Shown piece after piece: positions 7,006-15,295 of a stretch of 64,000 bases of DNA. The stretch lies in NCBI RefSeq assembly GCF_024267655.1, contig NZ_CP100595.1:62001-126000 (forward strand), written 5' to 3'. Made by a program: the position numbers and the translations under genes. Below the pieces are notes generated by a model. It was not told where the DNA came from and searched no databases. It saw nothing but the letters and a program-made list of their open reading frames with translations. The DNA is from Arcobacter roscoffensis. Lineage in GTDB: Bacteria > Campylobacterota > Campylobacteria > Campylobacterales > Arcobacteraceae. The stretch's first letter is position 1, and each line of letters begins with the position of its first letter.

Positions 7006-9198
7006 TCAAACCTTTTTATGAGGAAGTTTTATTGTAAAGATAACATTATTATGGTCATTTTTAACTGTAATAGAACCTCTCATTTTATCTTCTATTATAA
7101 CTTTTGCCATATAAAGCCCAATTCCTGTACCGTCTTTTTTAGTGGTAAAATAAGGCTGGAAGATTGAGCTTATAATTTTATCTTCAATAGCTCCACCATC
7201 ATCACATATTTCTATTATATTATAATTATCATCTCTTTGGATATTTATATCAATATTTCCTTTTTGCGTGTGGGGATTATCTTGTTCAAGAATCTTGTTT
7301 TTAGAGTTATTGATAAGATTTAATAAAACTTGTTTAAACTCATTTTCATAACCATATATTAAAAGCTCTTCATTTTTATTTTTGTAGTTAAATGACATAT
7401 TAATATTTGAGTAGAATATCTGTTTTCCTATAATTTCATTTATCTCATTTAAAGCTTTAGAAATCGAGAACAGTTTCTTCTTTGTTGATGGTTTTAGGAA
7501 GTTTCTGAAATCATTTAGCGTTCTTGACATGTATTTTATTTGAATCATTGAGTCATTTACAAAGTCTTTTACATCTGTATCTTTTAGTTCATTTAATAAA
7601 TAAGAAGTTTGAATATCCTGAACTTGCGCTGATAACTCTATTAGTGGTTCATTCCATTGATGAGCAATTGCAGCAACCATATCACCCATTTCAGCTAATT
7701 TACTTTGTTGGATTAAAAACTGCTTTTGTTGAACTCTTTCAGTAATATCATCCATAATACAAACTATTCCACCAACACTTCCATCGATATTTTTATAAAC
7801 TGCTTTGTTTAAGATTATATGTTTCATATGACTAGATGAAGTATAAAAAGTAAATTCAGAAGTACTTGTACTAAAGGTTTGCATTAGTTCTTGGTCGATA
7901 TTTGTATTTTTTAAAGCAACTTCATAGGGAAAGAAATCAAAAGCACTTTTCCCAATTATCTCATCTCTATCTTTACTTACAAGATTTGCAAAACTTAAAT
8001 TACATCCTTGAAATTTACCTTCTACATTTTTATAGTAAATAGGGTTTGGTATAGTGTCAAGTAGTACTTTATCAAATTCAAGTTGATTTGATAAGGCAAG
8101 TTCTAGTTTTTTTCTTCTTTTTATATTTGCCCTTAAAACCACAACAATAATACTTAAAACCATAATTATAATAATCGCTAAGACAATGAATTTTATAAAT
8201 TTTCTATAAACAGAGTTTGGTTCATTTATCAAAATATAATCGCTTAAATGATTATCTACTTCTATATCAAATCTTTCAAGTTCATTGTAATCAAACATAT
8301 ATCTATTTGGTGATTTATCAATAACTGGAATATCTTGTATCTTTTTACCATTTAAAACATCAATAGCCATTTTTGATACAGATTCACCTTGTGCTATTGC
8401 TGATGTTAAAAGTCCTCCTGCAATTCCATAGTTTAAATAAAAGTCCCAAAGCCCATATATAGGAACATTACTTACAGCTTTAACCTCTAAAAAGCTTTGT
8501 TTATATGTGAAGTATTTACCTGTTGTATCTTTAAATAAAAGTACAAACAAAATCACATCATTCTCCCCAAGTTTAGAGACTTTATCCTTTAGGGTTTGAA
8601 TTTCCATTTTATCTACGTACTCTATTGTAAACTCTTTTTGATACTTTTTTATGATGTTTCTTAGGTCTCTTTTTACAGCTAAACCAGTTTTTGATCTATC
8701 ATTTATAATTAGAAGTTTATTGATATTTGGATGTAAATCTTTTATAAGTTCAAAGTTTTTTTCTAAATCTACTTGTTCAACTACTCCTGTCATATACTTT
8801 TTCATATTATTTTCATCAAGTAAGGCTTCATCAAAATTATTTATTCCACAAAAAAGTACAGGTAGGTCTTTGAAAAGATAGTCATGGTATCTAATTGTAA
8901 AATCAAAAGCATTATTATCACTTGCAATTATTAAATCAAAATCTCTTGTTTTAAATTGCTCTTTATAAAGTGCAGCTAGTTTATCTAAATAAATGGGATC
9001 TGCTATATGTTTAGTATCCATATAAACTGTTGTAAGCTCGATATTATTGTGTTTTGAAAAAGCTTGTTCTATAGTTTTTGAAATATCATCACTCCAAACA
9101 TATCCTTTATGATATGAGTGAAGTAACAACACTTCTTTTGCATTATTTGCATATAAAAAATTAATTATTAGTAAGCTAAATAGTATAAATTTCTTCAT
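7006..9198 (-). CDS. ABC-substrate-binding-like sensor histidine kinase
   Basis: Membrane histidine kinase of 730 residues. A signal peptide or first membrane helix (residues 1-18) is followed by a periplasmic domain of about 300 residues resembling ABC transporter substrate-binding proteins (start EVLLLHSYHKGYVWSDDI). A membrane helix near 335-357 (FIVLAIIIIMVLSIIVVVL), a PAS domain (LLDTIPNPIYYKNVEGKF) and a kinase core with AHQWNEPL and GTGIGLYMAK come next. From the PAS on it parallels the soluble kinase at 4072. It starts 28 bases after lutC on the same strand, so it may sense lactate-related or other organic substrates for the lut operon; this is inference. Confidence 0.9.
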   Translation of the reverse strand: MKKFILFSLLIINFLYANNAKEVLLLHSYHKGYVWSDDISKTIEQAFSKHNNIELTTVYMDTKHIADPIYLDKLAALYKEQFKTRDFDLIIASDNNAFDFTIRYHDYLFKDLPVLFCGINNFDEALLDENNMKKYMTGVVEQVDLEKNFELIKDLHPNINKLLIINDRSKTGLAVKRDLRNIIKKYQKEFTIEYVDKMEIQTLKDKVSKLGENDVILFVLLFKDTTGKYFTYKQSFLEVKAVSNVPIYGLWDFYLNYGIAGGLLTSAIAQGESVSKMAIDVLNGKKIQDIPVIDKSPNRYMFDYNELERFDIEVDNHLSDYILINEPNSVYRKFIKFIVLAIIIIMVLSIIVVVLRANIKRRKKLELALSNQLEFDKVLLDTIPNPIYYKNVEGKFQGCNLSFANLVSKDRDEIIGKSAFDFFPYEVALKNTNIDQELMQTFSTSTSEFTFYTSSSHMKHIILNKAVYKNIDGSVGGIVCIMDDITERVQQKQFLIQQSKLAEMGDMVAAIAHQWNEPLIELSAQVQDIQTSYLLNELKDTDVKDFVNDSMIQIKYMSRTLNDFRNFLKPSTKKKLFSISKALNEINEIIGKQIFYSNINMSFNYKNKNEELLIYGYENEFKQVLLNLINNSKNKILEQDNPHTQKGNIDINIQRDDNYNIIEICDDGGAIEDKIISSIFQPYFTTKKDGTGIGLYMAKVIIEDKMRGSITVKNDHNNVIFTIKLPHKKV

Positions 9199-9225
9199 TA
9201 AAAACCCTTCTATTTAGCTATTATA

Positions 9226-9816
9226 TCAAGATTTTGTAAAAATTACATATCCAGATTTTGGTCCATGAGCACCAATTACTAATGATTGTTCAATATCAGC
9301 AGTTTTTGATGGTCCTGAAATAAATACACCATAACCATTGTCTTCAAAATTGATTTTAGTGTATGCCTCATGCATATTATTTAAAATATCTTTCTCATCT
9401 AAAACTGTTACGATATTTTGTGCTATAAAGTATAAAGCTCTATGTCTATTGTCTTCATTTTTCATCCATACAGCACCATTTTCTGCAATTGCAAAATTAC
9501 CTTTTACAACCGCTAAATCAATATCTTTTAGTTCATAGGCTGTTTCTTTTTCATTTGCATCAAAGTTTTTTAATGAAAAACCTTCAACATTTGAAGCTAT
9601 GATTTTTTCATCAGGATAAAGTTCACTTATTGTTTTTTCTAAATCTGCTTTATCAATAAGTAAAGCTTTTCCTCCCACTGATTCAATCATTGTAGAGAAT
9701 TTTTCAAATTTATCTTCAAAAGTTAGACCAAAGTTTTCATATGAATTTGGAAGTTCAACATTTTCAACTACATTATTTTTTCTAATACTATTTAGAATTT
9801 TTTCTTTACTAGTCAT
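9226..9816 (-). CDS. lutC: L-lactate utilisation protein LutC (LUD domain)
   Basis: LUD-domain protein of 196 residues, third subunit of the LutABC L-lactate oxidation complex that converts L-lactate to pyruvate. Family features visible are the segment DLAVVKGNFAIAENGAVWM and the C-terminal ISGPSKTADIEQSLVIGAHGP, which is the most conserved LUD signature. It overlaps lutB by eight bases, consistent with translational coupling in the order lutA-lutB-lutC on the minus strand. Length is close to the usual 200-240 residues. No lactate permease is adjacent in this window. Confidence 0.93.
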   Translation of the reverse strand: MTSKEKILNSIRKNNVVENVELPNSYENFGLTFEDKFEKFSTMIESVGGKALLIDKADLEKTISELYPDEKIIASNVEGFSLKNFDANEKETAYELKDIDLAVVKGNFAIAENGAVWMKNEDNRHRALYFIAQNIVTVLDEKDILNNMHEAYTKINFEDNGYGVFISGPSKTADIEQSLVIGAHGPKSGYVIFTKS

Positions 9817-11179
9817 CTAATTCTCCTTGTTCAAACATCTCTTTGAAGCTTTTCTCTGGCATTTTAGGTAAGTCTCTTTGTCTTCCCCATACATTTGATT
9901 TATTGTAAACAAGTGAATTTGGAAGTTTTGGAACAACTTTTCTAGCTACTTTTCCAGCTAAATTAAATAGACTTGGTTTACTCATAAGCCAAGCAGTTAC
10001 TTTCATTGCCATTTTTTTCTTTGGATCAATTAAATCCATTTCACTTAAGTCTTGTCTTCTTGCATAAAGTTGAGAATCCAAGTCAATCTTTGCAGGACAT
10101 ACATGAGAACATGAACCACATAATGTACAAGCAAATGGTAAAGTACTGTGTTTTTCTGGCTCTTTTACTGCACCTAAAATAGAACCGATTGGTCCAGGAA
10201 TAGTATATTCATAAGAGTGCCCTCCACTTCTTCTATATACAGGACAAGTATTCATACAAGCCCCACATCTAATACAGTTTAGAGCTTTTTTATATTTTGA
10301 AGAACTTAAGAATTCACTTCTTTTATTATCTACAATAATAATATGCATTTCTCCCCCTTCAACAGGACCATGGAAGTGTGAAGTATAAGAAGTAATTGGT
10401 TGACCTGTAGCACTTCTTGCAAGTAGTCTTGTAAATACTGATAGGTCTTCTAATCTTGGAATAATCTTTTCCATTCCCATTGACGCTATATGTAACTTCG
10501 GAACAGAAGCACCCATATCTGCGTTACCTTCATTTGTACAAACAACAACACCACCTGTATTTGCTATGGCAAAGTTTACACCTGTCATTCCTGCTTCTGC
10601 TGTTAAGAAATCTTCTCTTAAACTTGCTCTTGCTGCTCTTGTTAGATAAGTTGGATCATCATTTCCCTTTTCAGTGCCTAATTTTTCATGGAATGTATCA
10701 GAAACATCCATTTTCTTTAAGTGAATTGCAGGAAGTACAATATGTGAAGGTGGTTCATTTCTTAATTGAACAATTCTTTCACCTAAGTCTGTATCAATTA
10801 CTTCAATTCCTCTTTGCTCTAAGAAAGGGTTTAAGTGACACTCTTCTGTTAGCATTGATTTTGATTTTACAAGCTTTTTAACATTTTTTTCTTTTAAAAG
10901 TTTATAGGCAATTTCATTATGCTCATTTGCGTCATTAGCCCAGTGAACTGTAATACCTTTTGCATTTGCATTTTTTTCAAACTCTAAAAGATACTTATCA
11001 AGATTTGACATTGTATGAGTTTTTATTTGACTTGCATACTCTCTTAATTGTTCCCATTCAGGAATAGATTTAGAAGCTAAGTCTCTTTTTGCTCTTACAA
11101 ACCATAAAGCCTCATCGTGCCAGTGCATTCTTTCATCATTAGCTACGAATTCTTTTGCATTTTGTGGATGTGTACTCAT
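9809..11179 (-). CDS. lutB: L-lactate utilisation protein LutB (Fe-S, LUD)
   Basis: Iron-sulphur subunit of the LutABC complex, 456 residues. The N-terminal two thirds are a LUD domain with GVNFAIANTGGVVVCTNEGN. The C-terminal part has two ferredoxin-type clusters, CIRCGACMNTCP and CTLCGSCSHVCP, each with a full set of four cysteines. It overlaps lutA by four bases (ATGA) and lutC by eight, so the three subunits are coupled. All metal ligands are present, so a working complex is expected. It acts in the cytoplasm, passing electrons from lactate oxidation towards the quinone pool by a route not visible here. Confidence 0.95.
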   Translation of the reverse strand: MSTHPQNAKEFVANDERMHWHDEALWFVRAKRDLASKSIPEWEQLREYASQIKTHTMSNLDKYLLEFEKNANAKGITVHWANDANEHNEIAYKLLKEKNVKKLVKSKSMLTEECHLNPFLEQRGIEVIDTDLGERIVQLRNEPPSHIVLPAIHLKKMDVSDTFHEKLGTEKGNDDPTYLTRAARASLREDFLTAEAGMTGVNFAIANTGGVVVCTNEGNADMGASVPKLHIASMGMEKIIPRLEDLSVFTRLLARSATGQPITSYTSHFHGPVEGGEMHIIIVDNKRSEFLSSSKYKKALNCIRCGACMNTCPVYRRSGGHSYEYTIPGPIGSILGAVKEPEKHSTLPFACTLCGSCSHVCPAKIDLDSQLYARRQDLSEMDLIDPKKKMAMKVTAWLMSKPSLFNLAGKVARKVVPKLPNSLVYNKSNVWGRQRDLPKMPEKSFKEMFEQGELDD

Positions 11180-11925
11180 AGTTCTTCTCCTGCTAAAATT
11201 TGTGCAATATGCATTACTTTTATTGGATAGTTGTTTCTATTTATTAGCCCATCCATGTGCATAAGACATGACATATCTGCACCTGTCATAACTCTTGCTT
11301 CTGAGTCTAAATGATCTTTAATTCTATCTTTACCCATAGCAACAGATATATCTTCTTCTGATACTGCGAATGTACCACCAAATCCACAACACTCATCTTT
11401 TCTTTTAAGCTCAACAAGCTCTATATCTTTTACTATATTTAATATATTTTCTAATTTTGAGTTATATGGAACATTAAGTTCACTTGCAGTTCCAAGCTTT
11501 AAGGCTCTATGCCCATGACATGAGTTATGAAGACCAACTTTGTGAGCAAAACTTACATCTATTTTTAGATTCTCTATACCTATTACATCATGTAAAAATT
11601 CACAAACTTCATAAATAGAAGCTTTTACTTTATTGTAATCAGAGTCATTATCGAAAAATGGTGCATAATGTTCTTTTACCATCGCAACACATGATCCACT
11701 AGGGGCAACTATATAGTCATAGTCTTTGAAGTTTTTAACAAACTGTTTTGCTAAAGTTTCTATACTTTTTGAGCATCCAGAGTTTGCCATAGGTTGACCA
11801 CAGCAAGTTTGACTCATAGGATAATCAATCTCTAAACCTTGTTTTTTTAATACTTTATATGTTGCTTTACAAATGTCTGGGTAAAGTTCATTCATAAAAC
11901 ATGGAATAAATAGACCAACTTTCAT
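11176..11925 (-). CDS. lutA: L-lactate utilisation protein LutA (CCG domains)
   Basis: LutA/GlpC-tail-like protein of 249 residues made of two cysteine-rich CCG domains, seen as CCGQPMANSG and CCGFGGTF, the proposed ligands for a non-cubane Fe-S cluster. The start lies six bases after AAGGAG. It is the first gene of lutABC. The 80 bases upstream (11926-12005) contain no gene and carry a palindrome at 11997-12014, so a promoter and operator could lie there; otherwise it would be read through from the dCMP deaminase and methyltransferase genes on the same strand. Confidence 0.94.
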   Translation of the reverse strand: MKVGLFIPCFMNELYPDICKATYKVLKKQGLEIDYPMSQTCCGQPMANSGCSKSIETLAKQFVKNFKDYDYIVAPSGSCVAMVKEHYAPFFDNDSDYNKVKASIYEVCEFLHDVIGIENLKIDVSFAHKVGLHNSCHGHRALKLGTASELNVPYNSKLENILNIVKDIELVELKRKDECCGFGGTFAVSEEDISVAMGKDRIKDHLDSEARVMTGADMSCLMHMDGLINRNNYPIKVMHIAQILAGEEL

Positions 11926-11996
11926 ACATACTCCTTTATTGTTATAAACTAATTCTATACTTTGCGTATGAAATATGTATGATATTTTGAGTTTTA

Positions 11997-12014
11997 CTTA
12001 ACTAATTAGTCAAG
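11997..12014. promoter_or_regulatory. 18-base palindrome between methyltransferase and lutA
   Basis: CTTAACTAATTAGTCAAG reads as an inverted repeat with one mismatched pair. It spans the methyltransferase stop and lies about 70-90 bases before lutA. On the minus strand it contains TTGACT, which could be a -35 element. It may be an operator for lut or a weak hairpin ending the upstream transcript; there is no T-run to favour a terminator. Confidence 0.35.
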
Positions 12015-12608
12015 TGATTTCTTTAAGTACACACTTATATCATTTTCTAAGTAGCCATTTTGTACTTTTATTTCACATGGAAGTTCCCTGCAAAATTCGA
12101 TTATATCGTTATAGTCTACATTATTAAGAGTGTCTTTTTTTAAAAAGTTAAAGATAAAACCTTTATTTGAGTTATTGAAACATTTACTTATAAAAATAAG
12201 TGTTTCTTCTTTTGTTAATATATTCAAAGCTCCACTACATATATAATAGTCTTTGATTAATAGTGTTTCTTTTAAAATATTTGATACTTTCAAATCTAAA
12301 TGATTAAGTCTTTTTTTTGCAAGTCTAATCATATCTTCTTCCATATCTAAACCTATATACTCTTTAGGTTCTAAAGAGTTTTTCTTAAGATAAACATAGA
12401 ACTCAGCAAAACCACAGCCTGCATCAACAATACTGCTGTTTTTTATATCATCAATTATAAAAGAAGTTAAAATTTCAAATCTTTTATATTGAGTATATTT
12501 TGATTGCCAATGTACTGCTTCATGACTTATTCCATGTTTTTTGATTACATTAGAGTAAAAAGAGTGGTTGTATTTACTACCTATTTTATATTTTGTATTA
12601 AAACTAAT
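12006..12608 (-). CDS. SAM-dependent methyltransferase with ATT start
   Basis: Class I SAM-dependent methyltransferase of 200 residues. Motif I is VDAGCGFAEFYVYL followed by the acidic strand end EYIGLDMEED. The first in-frame ATG (12344) lies after motif I and would destroy the SAM pocket. The frame is open back to 12608 with no ATG, GTG or TTG. The best start is ATT at 12608, giving (M)SFNTKYKIGSKYNHSFYS, with AGCAGG nine bases upstream inside the previous gene. The frame is closed just beyond by a TAA. So either AUU initiation is used or an ATG has mutated. It overlaps the stop of the dCMP-deaminase-like gene. Substrate unknown. Confidence 0.75.
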   Translation of the reverse strand: MSFNTKYKIGSKYNHSFYSNVIKKHGISHEAVHWQSKYTQYKRFEILTSFIIDDIKNSSIVDAGCGFAEFYVYLKKNSLEPKEYIGLDMEEDMIRLAKKRLNHLDLKVSNILKETLLIKDYYICSGALNILTKEETLIFISKCFNNSNKGFIFNFLKKDTLNNVDYNDIIEFCRELPCEIKVQNGYLENDISVYLKKSLD

Positions 12609-13044
12609 TTTTCTGTACCTGCTGTATTACTACATTATTGTCTTTTATAAACTTTGATACAACTTCTGAATTAGTATGCTCATAAGCTCTATCATAAACT
12701 ATTCTTTTTATACCTGCTGCAATTAGATTCTTAGAACATTCACTACATGGCTCTAAAGTTACATAAATAGTAGCATCTTCAATACTAATACCTTTTCTTG
12801 CTGCCCAAATAAGAGCATTCATCTCGGCATGTATCTCATATGTCTTAGACCAATCATGATGATCTTTAGTATATTCACCTTTCCAGTGGTCACTACAGTT
12901 TGTATATCCTGATGGAGTACCGTTGTAACCAGTTGATAAAATTCTTCCATCTTTTACAATTACTGCACCAACTTGTTTAGATACACATTTTGAAGCACTT
13001 GCAATTTCATGTGCTATGTTTATAAATGTTTGATCATTAAGCAT
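12604..13044 (-). CDS. dCMP deaminase / ComEB-family zinc deaminase
   Basis: Cytidine/deoxycytidylate deaminase family protein of 146 residues. The zinc site is complete: HAEMNAL gives the His and the proton-shuttling Glu, and PCSECSKNLIAAG gives the two cysteine ligands. The N-terminal SKCVSKQVGAVIVKDGRILSTGYNG is typical of dCMP deaminases, which make dUMP for thymidylate synthesis. Length fits ComEB/dCMP deaminases rather than tRNA adenosine deaminase TadA. It is divergent from accB and precedes the methyltransferase, with which it overlaps by five bases. Confidence 0.88.
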   Translation of the reverse strand: MLNDQTFINIAHEIASASKCVSKQVGAVIVKDGRILSTGYNGTPSGYTNCSDHWKGEYTKDHHDWSKTYEIHAEMNALIWAARKGISIEDATIYVTLEPCSECSKNLIAAGIKRIVYDRAYEHTNSEVVSKFIKDNNVVIQQVQKN

Positions 13045-13160
13045 TTTATTCCTATAAAATTTTTTGAAATTATAGCAAATTTAATTGAATAATATTAAAT
13101 TTATAAAAAAAATTAGTTTTTTCCTTAAAGGAAGCTTTTATTATATGTTAAAAATTTAGT

Positions 13161-13166
13161 TATAAT
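13161..13166 (+). promoter_or_regulatory. Candidate -10 box for accBC
   Basis: TATAAT in the context TTAGTTATAATCT, about 50 bases before the accB start. Campylobacterota promoters are often recognised mainly by this box, and no clear -35 is seen. The region 13045-13216 is shared with the divergent deaminase gene. Confidence 0.5.
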
Positions 13167-13216
13167 CTAATTTTTGATAATATATCTTAAAAATTTGACG
13201 AATTAAAAGGCTGATT

Positions 13217-13684
13217 ATGGATTTTAAAGAAATAAAAGAACTAATAAGAGTATTTGATAAGAGTGAACTTAACAAACTTAAAGTAAAAGAAGGTGAGTTT
13301 GAAATTGCTATGCAAAAAGGTTTTGAATCAGGTACTGTTGTTACTTCAAGTGAGCCAGTTTATACTCAAACTGTAGCACCAGCTGCGGCTCCTGTAGCTG
13401 CTGCTGCACCAACTGCATCAGAAGCACCAGCTGCAAGTACAGCAGGTGAAAGCATTAAATCACCAATGGTAGGAACTTTCTACGCTTCTCCATCTCCTGA
13501 AGCACCAGCATTTGTAAAAGTTGGAGATACTGTTAAAAAAGGTCAAACTTTATGTATCTTAGAAGCAATGAAGATTATGAATGAAGTTGAAGCAGAGTTT
13601 GATTGTAAAATTGTTGAAGCATTAGTAAAAGACGGTGACCCTGTTGAATATGATATGCCAATTTATGTTGTTGAAAAACTATAA
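13217..13684 (+). CDS. accB: Biotin carboxyl carrier protein of acetyl-CoA carboxylase
   Basis: BCCP subunit, 155 residues. It has the N-terminal helical region, an Ala/Pro-rich flexible linker (APAAAPVAAAAPTASEAP) and the C-terminal biotinyl domain with CILEAMKIMNEVEAE, in which the Lys of AMKIM is biotinylated. It carries carboxybiotin between biotin carboxylase and carboxyltransferase in the first step of fatty acid synthesis. It forms an operon with accC, 12 bases downstream. The carboxyltransferase genes accA and accD are not in the window, which is usual in this group. Confidence 0.97.
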   Translation: MDFKEIKELIRVFDKSELNKLKVKEGEFEIAMQKGFESGTVVTSSEPVYTQTVAPAAAPVAAAAPTASEAPAASTAGESIKSPMVGTFYASPSPEAPAFVKVGDTVKKGQTLCILEAMKIMNEVEAEFDCKIVEALVKDGDPVEYDMPIYVVEKL

Positions 13685-13696
13685 TAAGAGCTAACT

Positions 13697-15049
13697 ATGG
13701 CAGAAATTAAAAAAATATTAATCGCTAATAGAGGTGAAATAGTTCAAAGAGCTATTAGAACTATTAGAGAGATGGGTAAAAAGTCTGTTGCTGTTTACTC
13801 TGCTGGAGATAAAAATGCTTCTTATTTAAAGCATGCAGATGAAGCAGTATGTATTGGTGGCGCTAAGTCATCTGATTCATATTTAAACATTCCTGCAATT
13901 ATTACAGCAGCAGAAATGACTGGATGTGATGCAATTTTCCCAGGTTATGGTTTCTTATCTGAAAACCAAGACTTTGTAGAAATTTGTAAACTTCACGGTA
14001 TTAAATTTATTGGTCCTTCTACTGATGTAATGGAAAAAATGGCTGATAAATCTAAAGCAAAAGAAGAAATGATTAGAGCTGGTGTTCCTGTTGTTCCTGG
14101 TTCTGATGGTGCAGTTCATACACTTGAAGAAGCTAGAAAAACAGCAGAAGAAATCGGTTATCCTATCATGGCTAAAGCATCTGCTGGTGGTGGTGGAAGA
14201 GGAATGAGACTTATTATGGATGAGTCTGAATTCGATCAATTATTCATGGCTGCATCTTCTGAAGCATTAGCTGCCTTTGGTGATGGTACAATGTACCTAG
14301 AGAGATTTATTAACAACCCAAGACATATTGAAGTTCAGGTTGTTGGAGATTCTCATGGAAATGCTATTCATATTGGTGAGAGAGATTGTTCATTACAAAG
14401 AAGACACCAAAAAGTTATTGAAGAGTCACCTGCAATTTTATTAAATGATGAAACAAGAGCTCATTTACATGATGTTGCTGTAAAAGCTACTAAATACTTA
14501 AAGTATGAAGGTGCTGGTACTTTTGAATTCTTAGCAGATGATAAACAAAACATTTACTTTATGGAAATGAATACTAGACTTCAAGTTGAACACCCTGTAT
14601 CTGAAATGGTATCAGGAATTGACATTATTGAATTAATGATTAAAGTTGCAGAAGGTGAAGAATTACCTCCTCAAGAAAAAATCAAATTTAGAGGTCATGC
14701 TATTGAGGTTAGAATTACTGCTGAGGATCCAAACTCATTCTTACCTTGCCCTGGAAAAGTAAAACAATGGTTTGTTCCAGGTGGAAGAAATGTAAGAGTT
14801 GATTCTCATGTATATGCTGGTTATGTAGTACCACCATACTATGACTCAATGATTGGGAAACTAATTGTATGGGGAAGAGATAGAAATAAAGCTATTAACA
14901 TTATGAAAAGAGCTTTAAATGAGTTTGAAGTAGAAGGAATTAAAACAACTATTCCTTTCCACCAAAAAATGATGGAAAATGAAGACTTTATCTCAAATAA
15001 CTATGATACTAAATATCTTGAAGGTTATAAAAGCCTAGAAGACTTATAA
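13697..15049 (+). CDS. accC: Biotin carboxylase subunit of acetyl-CoA carboxylase
   Basis: Biotin carboxylase, 450 residues, an ATP-grasp enzyme that carboxylates biotin on AccB using ATP and bicarbonate. The N-terminal ILIANRGEIVQRAIRT, the glycine-rich ATP loop KASAGGGGRGMR, the ERDCSLQRRHQKVIEESP segment and MEMNTRLQVEHPV are all intact. Its length is the standard 445-450. It lies 12 bases after accB and is followed at once by a strong hairpin terminator, so the operon holds only these two genes. Confidence 0.97.
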   Translation: MAEIKKILIANRGEIVQRAIRTIREMGKKSVAVYSAGDKNASYLKHADEAVCIGGAKSSDSYLNIPAIITAAEMTGCDAIFPGYGFLSENQDFVEICKLHGIKFIGPSTDVMEKMADKSKAKEEMIRAGVPVVPGSDGAVHTLEEARKTAEEIGYPIMAKASAGGGGRGMRLIMDESEFDQLFMAASSEALAAFGDGTMYLERFINNPRHIEVQVVGDSHGNAIHIGERDCSLQRRHQKVIEESPAILLNDETRAHLHDVAVKATKYLKYEGAGTFEFLADDKQNIYFMEMNTRLQVEHPVSEMVSGIDIIELMIKVAEGEELPPQEKIKFRGHAIEVRITAEDPNSFLPCPGKVKQWFVPGGRNVRVDSHVYAGYVVPPYYDSMIGKLIVWGRDRNKAINIMKRALNEFEVEGIKTTIPFHQKMMENEDFISNNYDTKYLEGYKSLEDL

Positions 15050-15051
15050 TA

Positions 15052-15076
15052 AAAAGAGGCTAATTTAGCCTCTTTT
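15052..15076 (+). terminator. Rho-independent terminator after accC
   Basis: Perfect 11-base inverted repeat AAAAGAGGCTA/TAGCCTCTTTT with a three-base loop, three bases after the accC stop and ending in T residues. It ends the accBC transcript. Confidence 0.9.
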
Positions 15077-15149
15077 ACTCTTAAAGCTTAAATTTATATA
15101 AAATTAAGTATAATGAATCCAAATTATACACATTTTATATACCCTATTA

Positions 15150-15219
15150 ATTCTTTTGTACGAAAAGAATATTATAATAAACTGACTTACTCACAAAAAA
15201 ACAACATATTTGTACAAAT
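15150..15219 (+). promoter_or_regulatory. Two TTTGTACRAAA palindromes upstream of helicase gene
   Basis: The 220-base leader of the DEAD-box gene holds two palindromes with the same core. ATTCTTTT-GTACG-AAAAGAAT lies at 15150-15170 and ATTTGTACAAAT at 15208-15219, about 54 bases apart centre to centre. A TATAAT box follows at 15252-15257. The shared core suggests a binding site pair for one regulator; the first could also fold as an RNA hairpin if transcription begins further upstream. Confidence 0.4.
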
Positions 15220-15251
15220 GTTTATGTTAAATTTTATTGAGAAGATAACTA

Positions 15252-15257
15252 TATAAT
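15252..15257 (+). promoter_or_regulatory. Candidate -10 box for DEAD-box helicase
   Basis: TATAAT 38 bases before the helicase ATG, giving a predicted leader of about 30 bases. No good -35 is visible. The placement puts the two palindromes at 15150-15219 upstream of the RNA start, compatible with operators. Confidence 0.45.
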
Positions 15258-15295
15258 CCTGTGTATCAATTTTACAAATTATACTAAGGTAACGA

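Noticed and set aside
10480-10881. Leu-rich 133-residue plus-strand frame inside lutB
   Set aside because: Antisense to a conserved Fe-S protein, low-complexity composition and no start signal.
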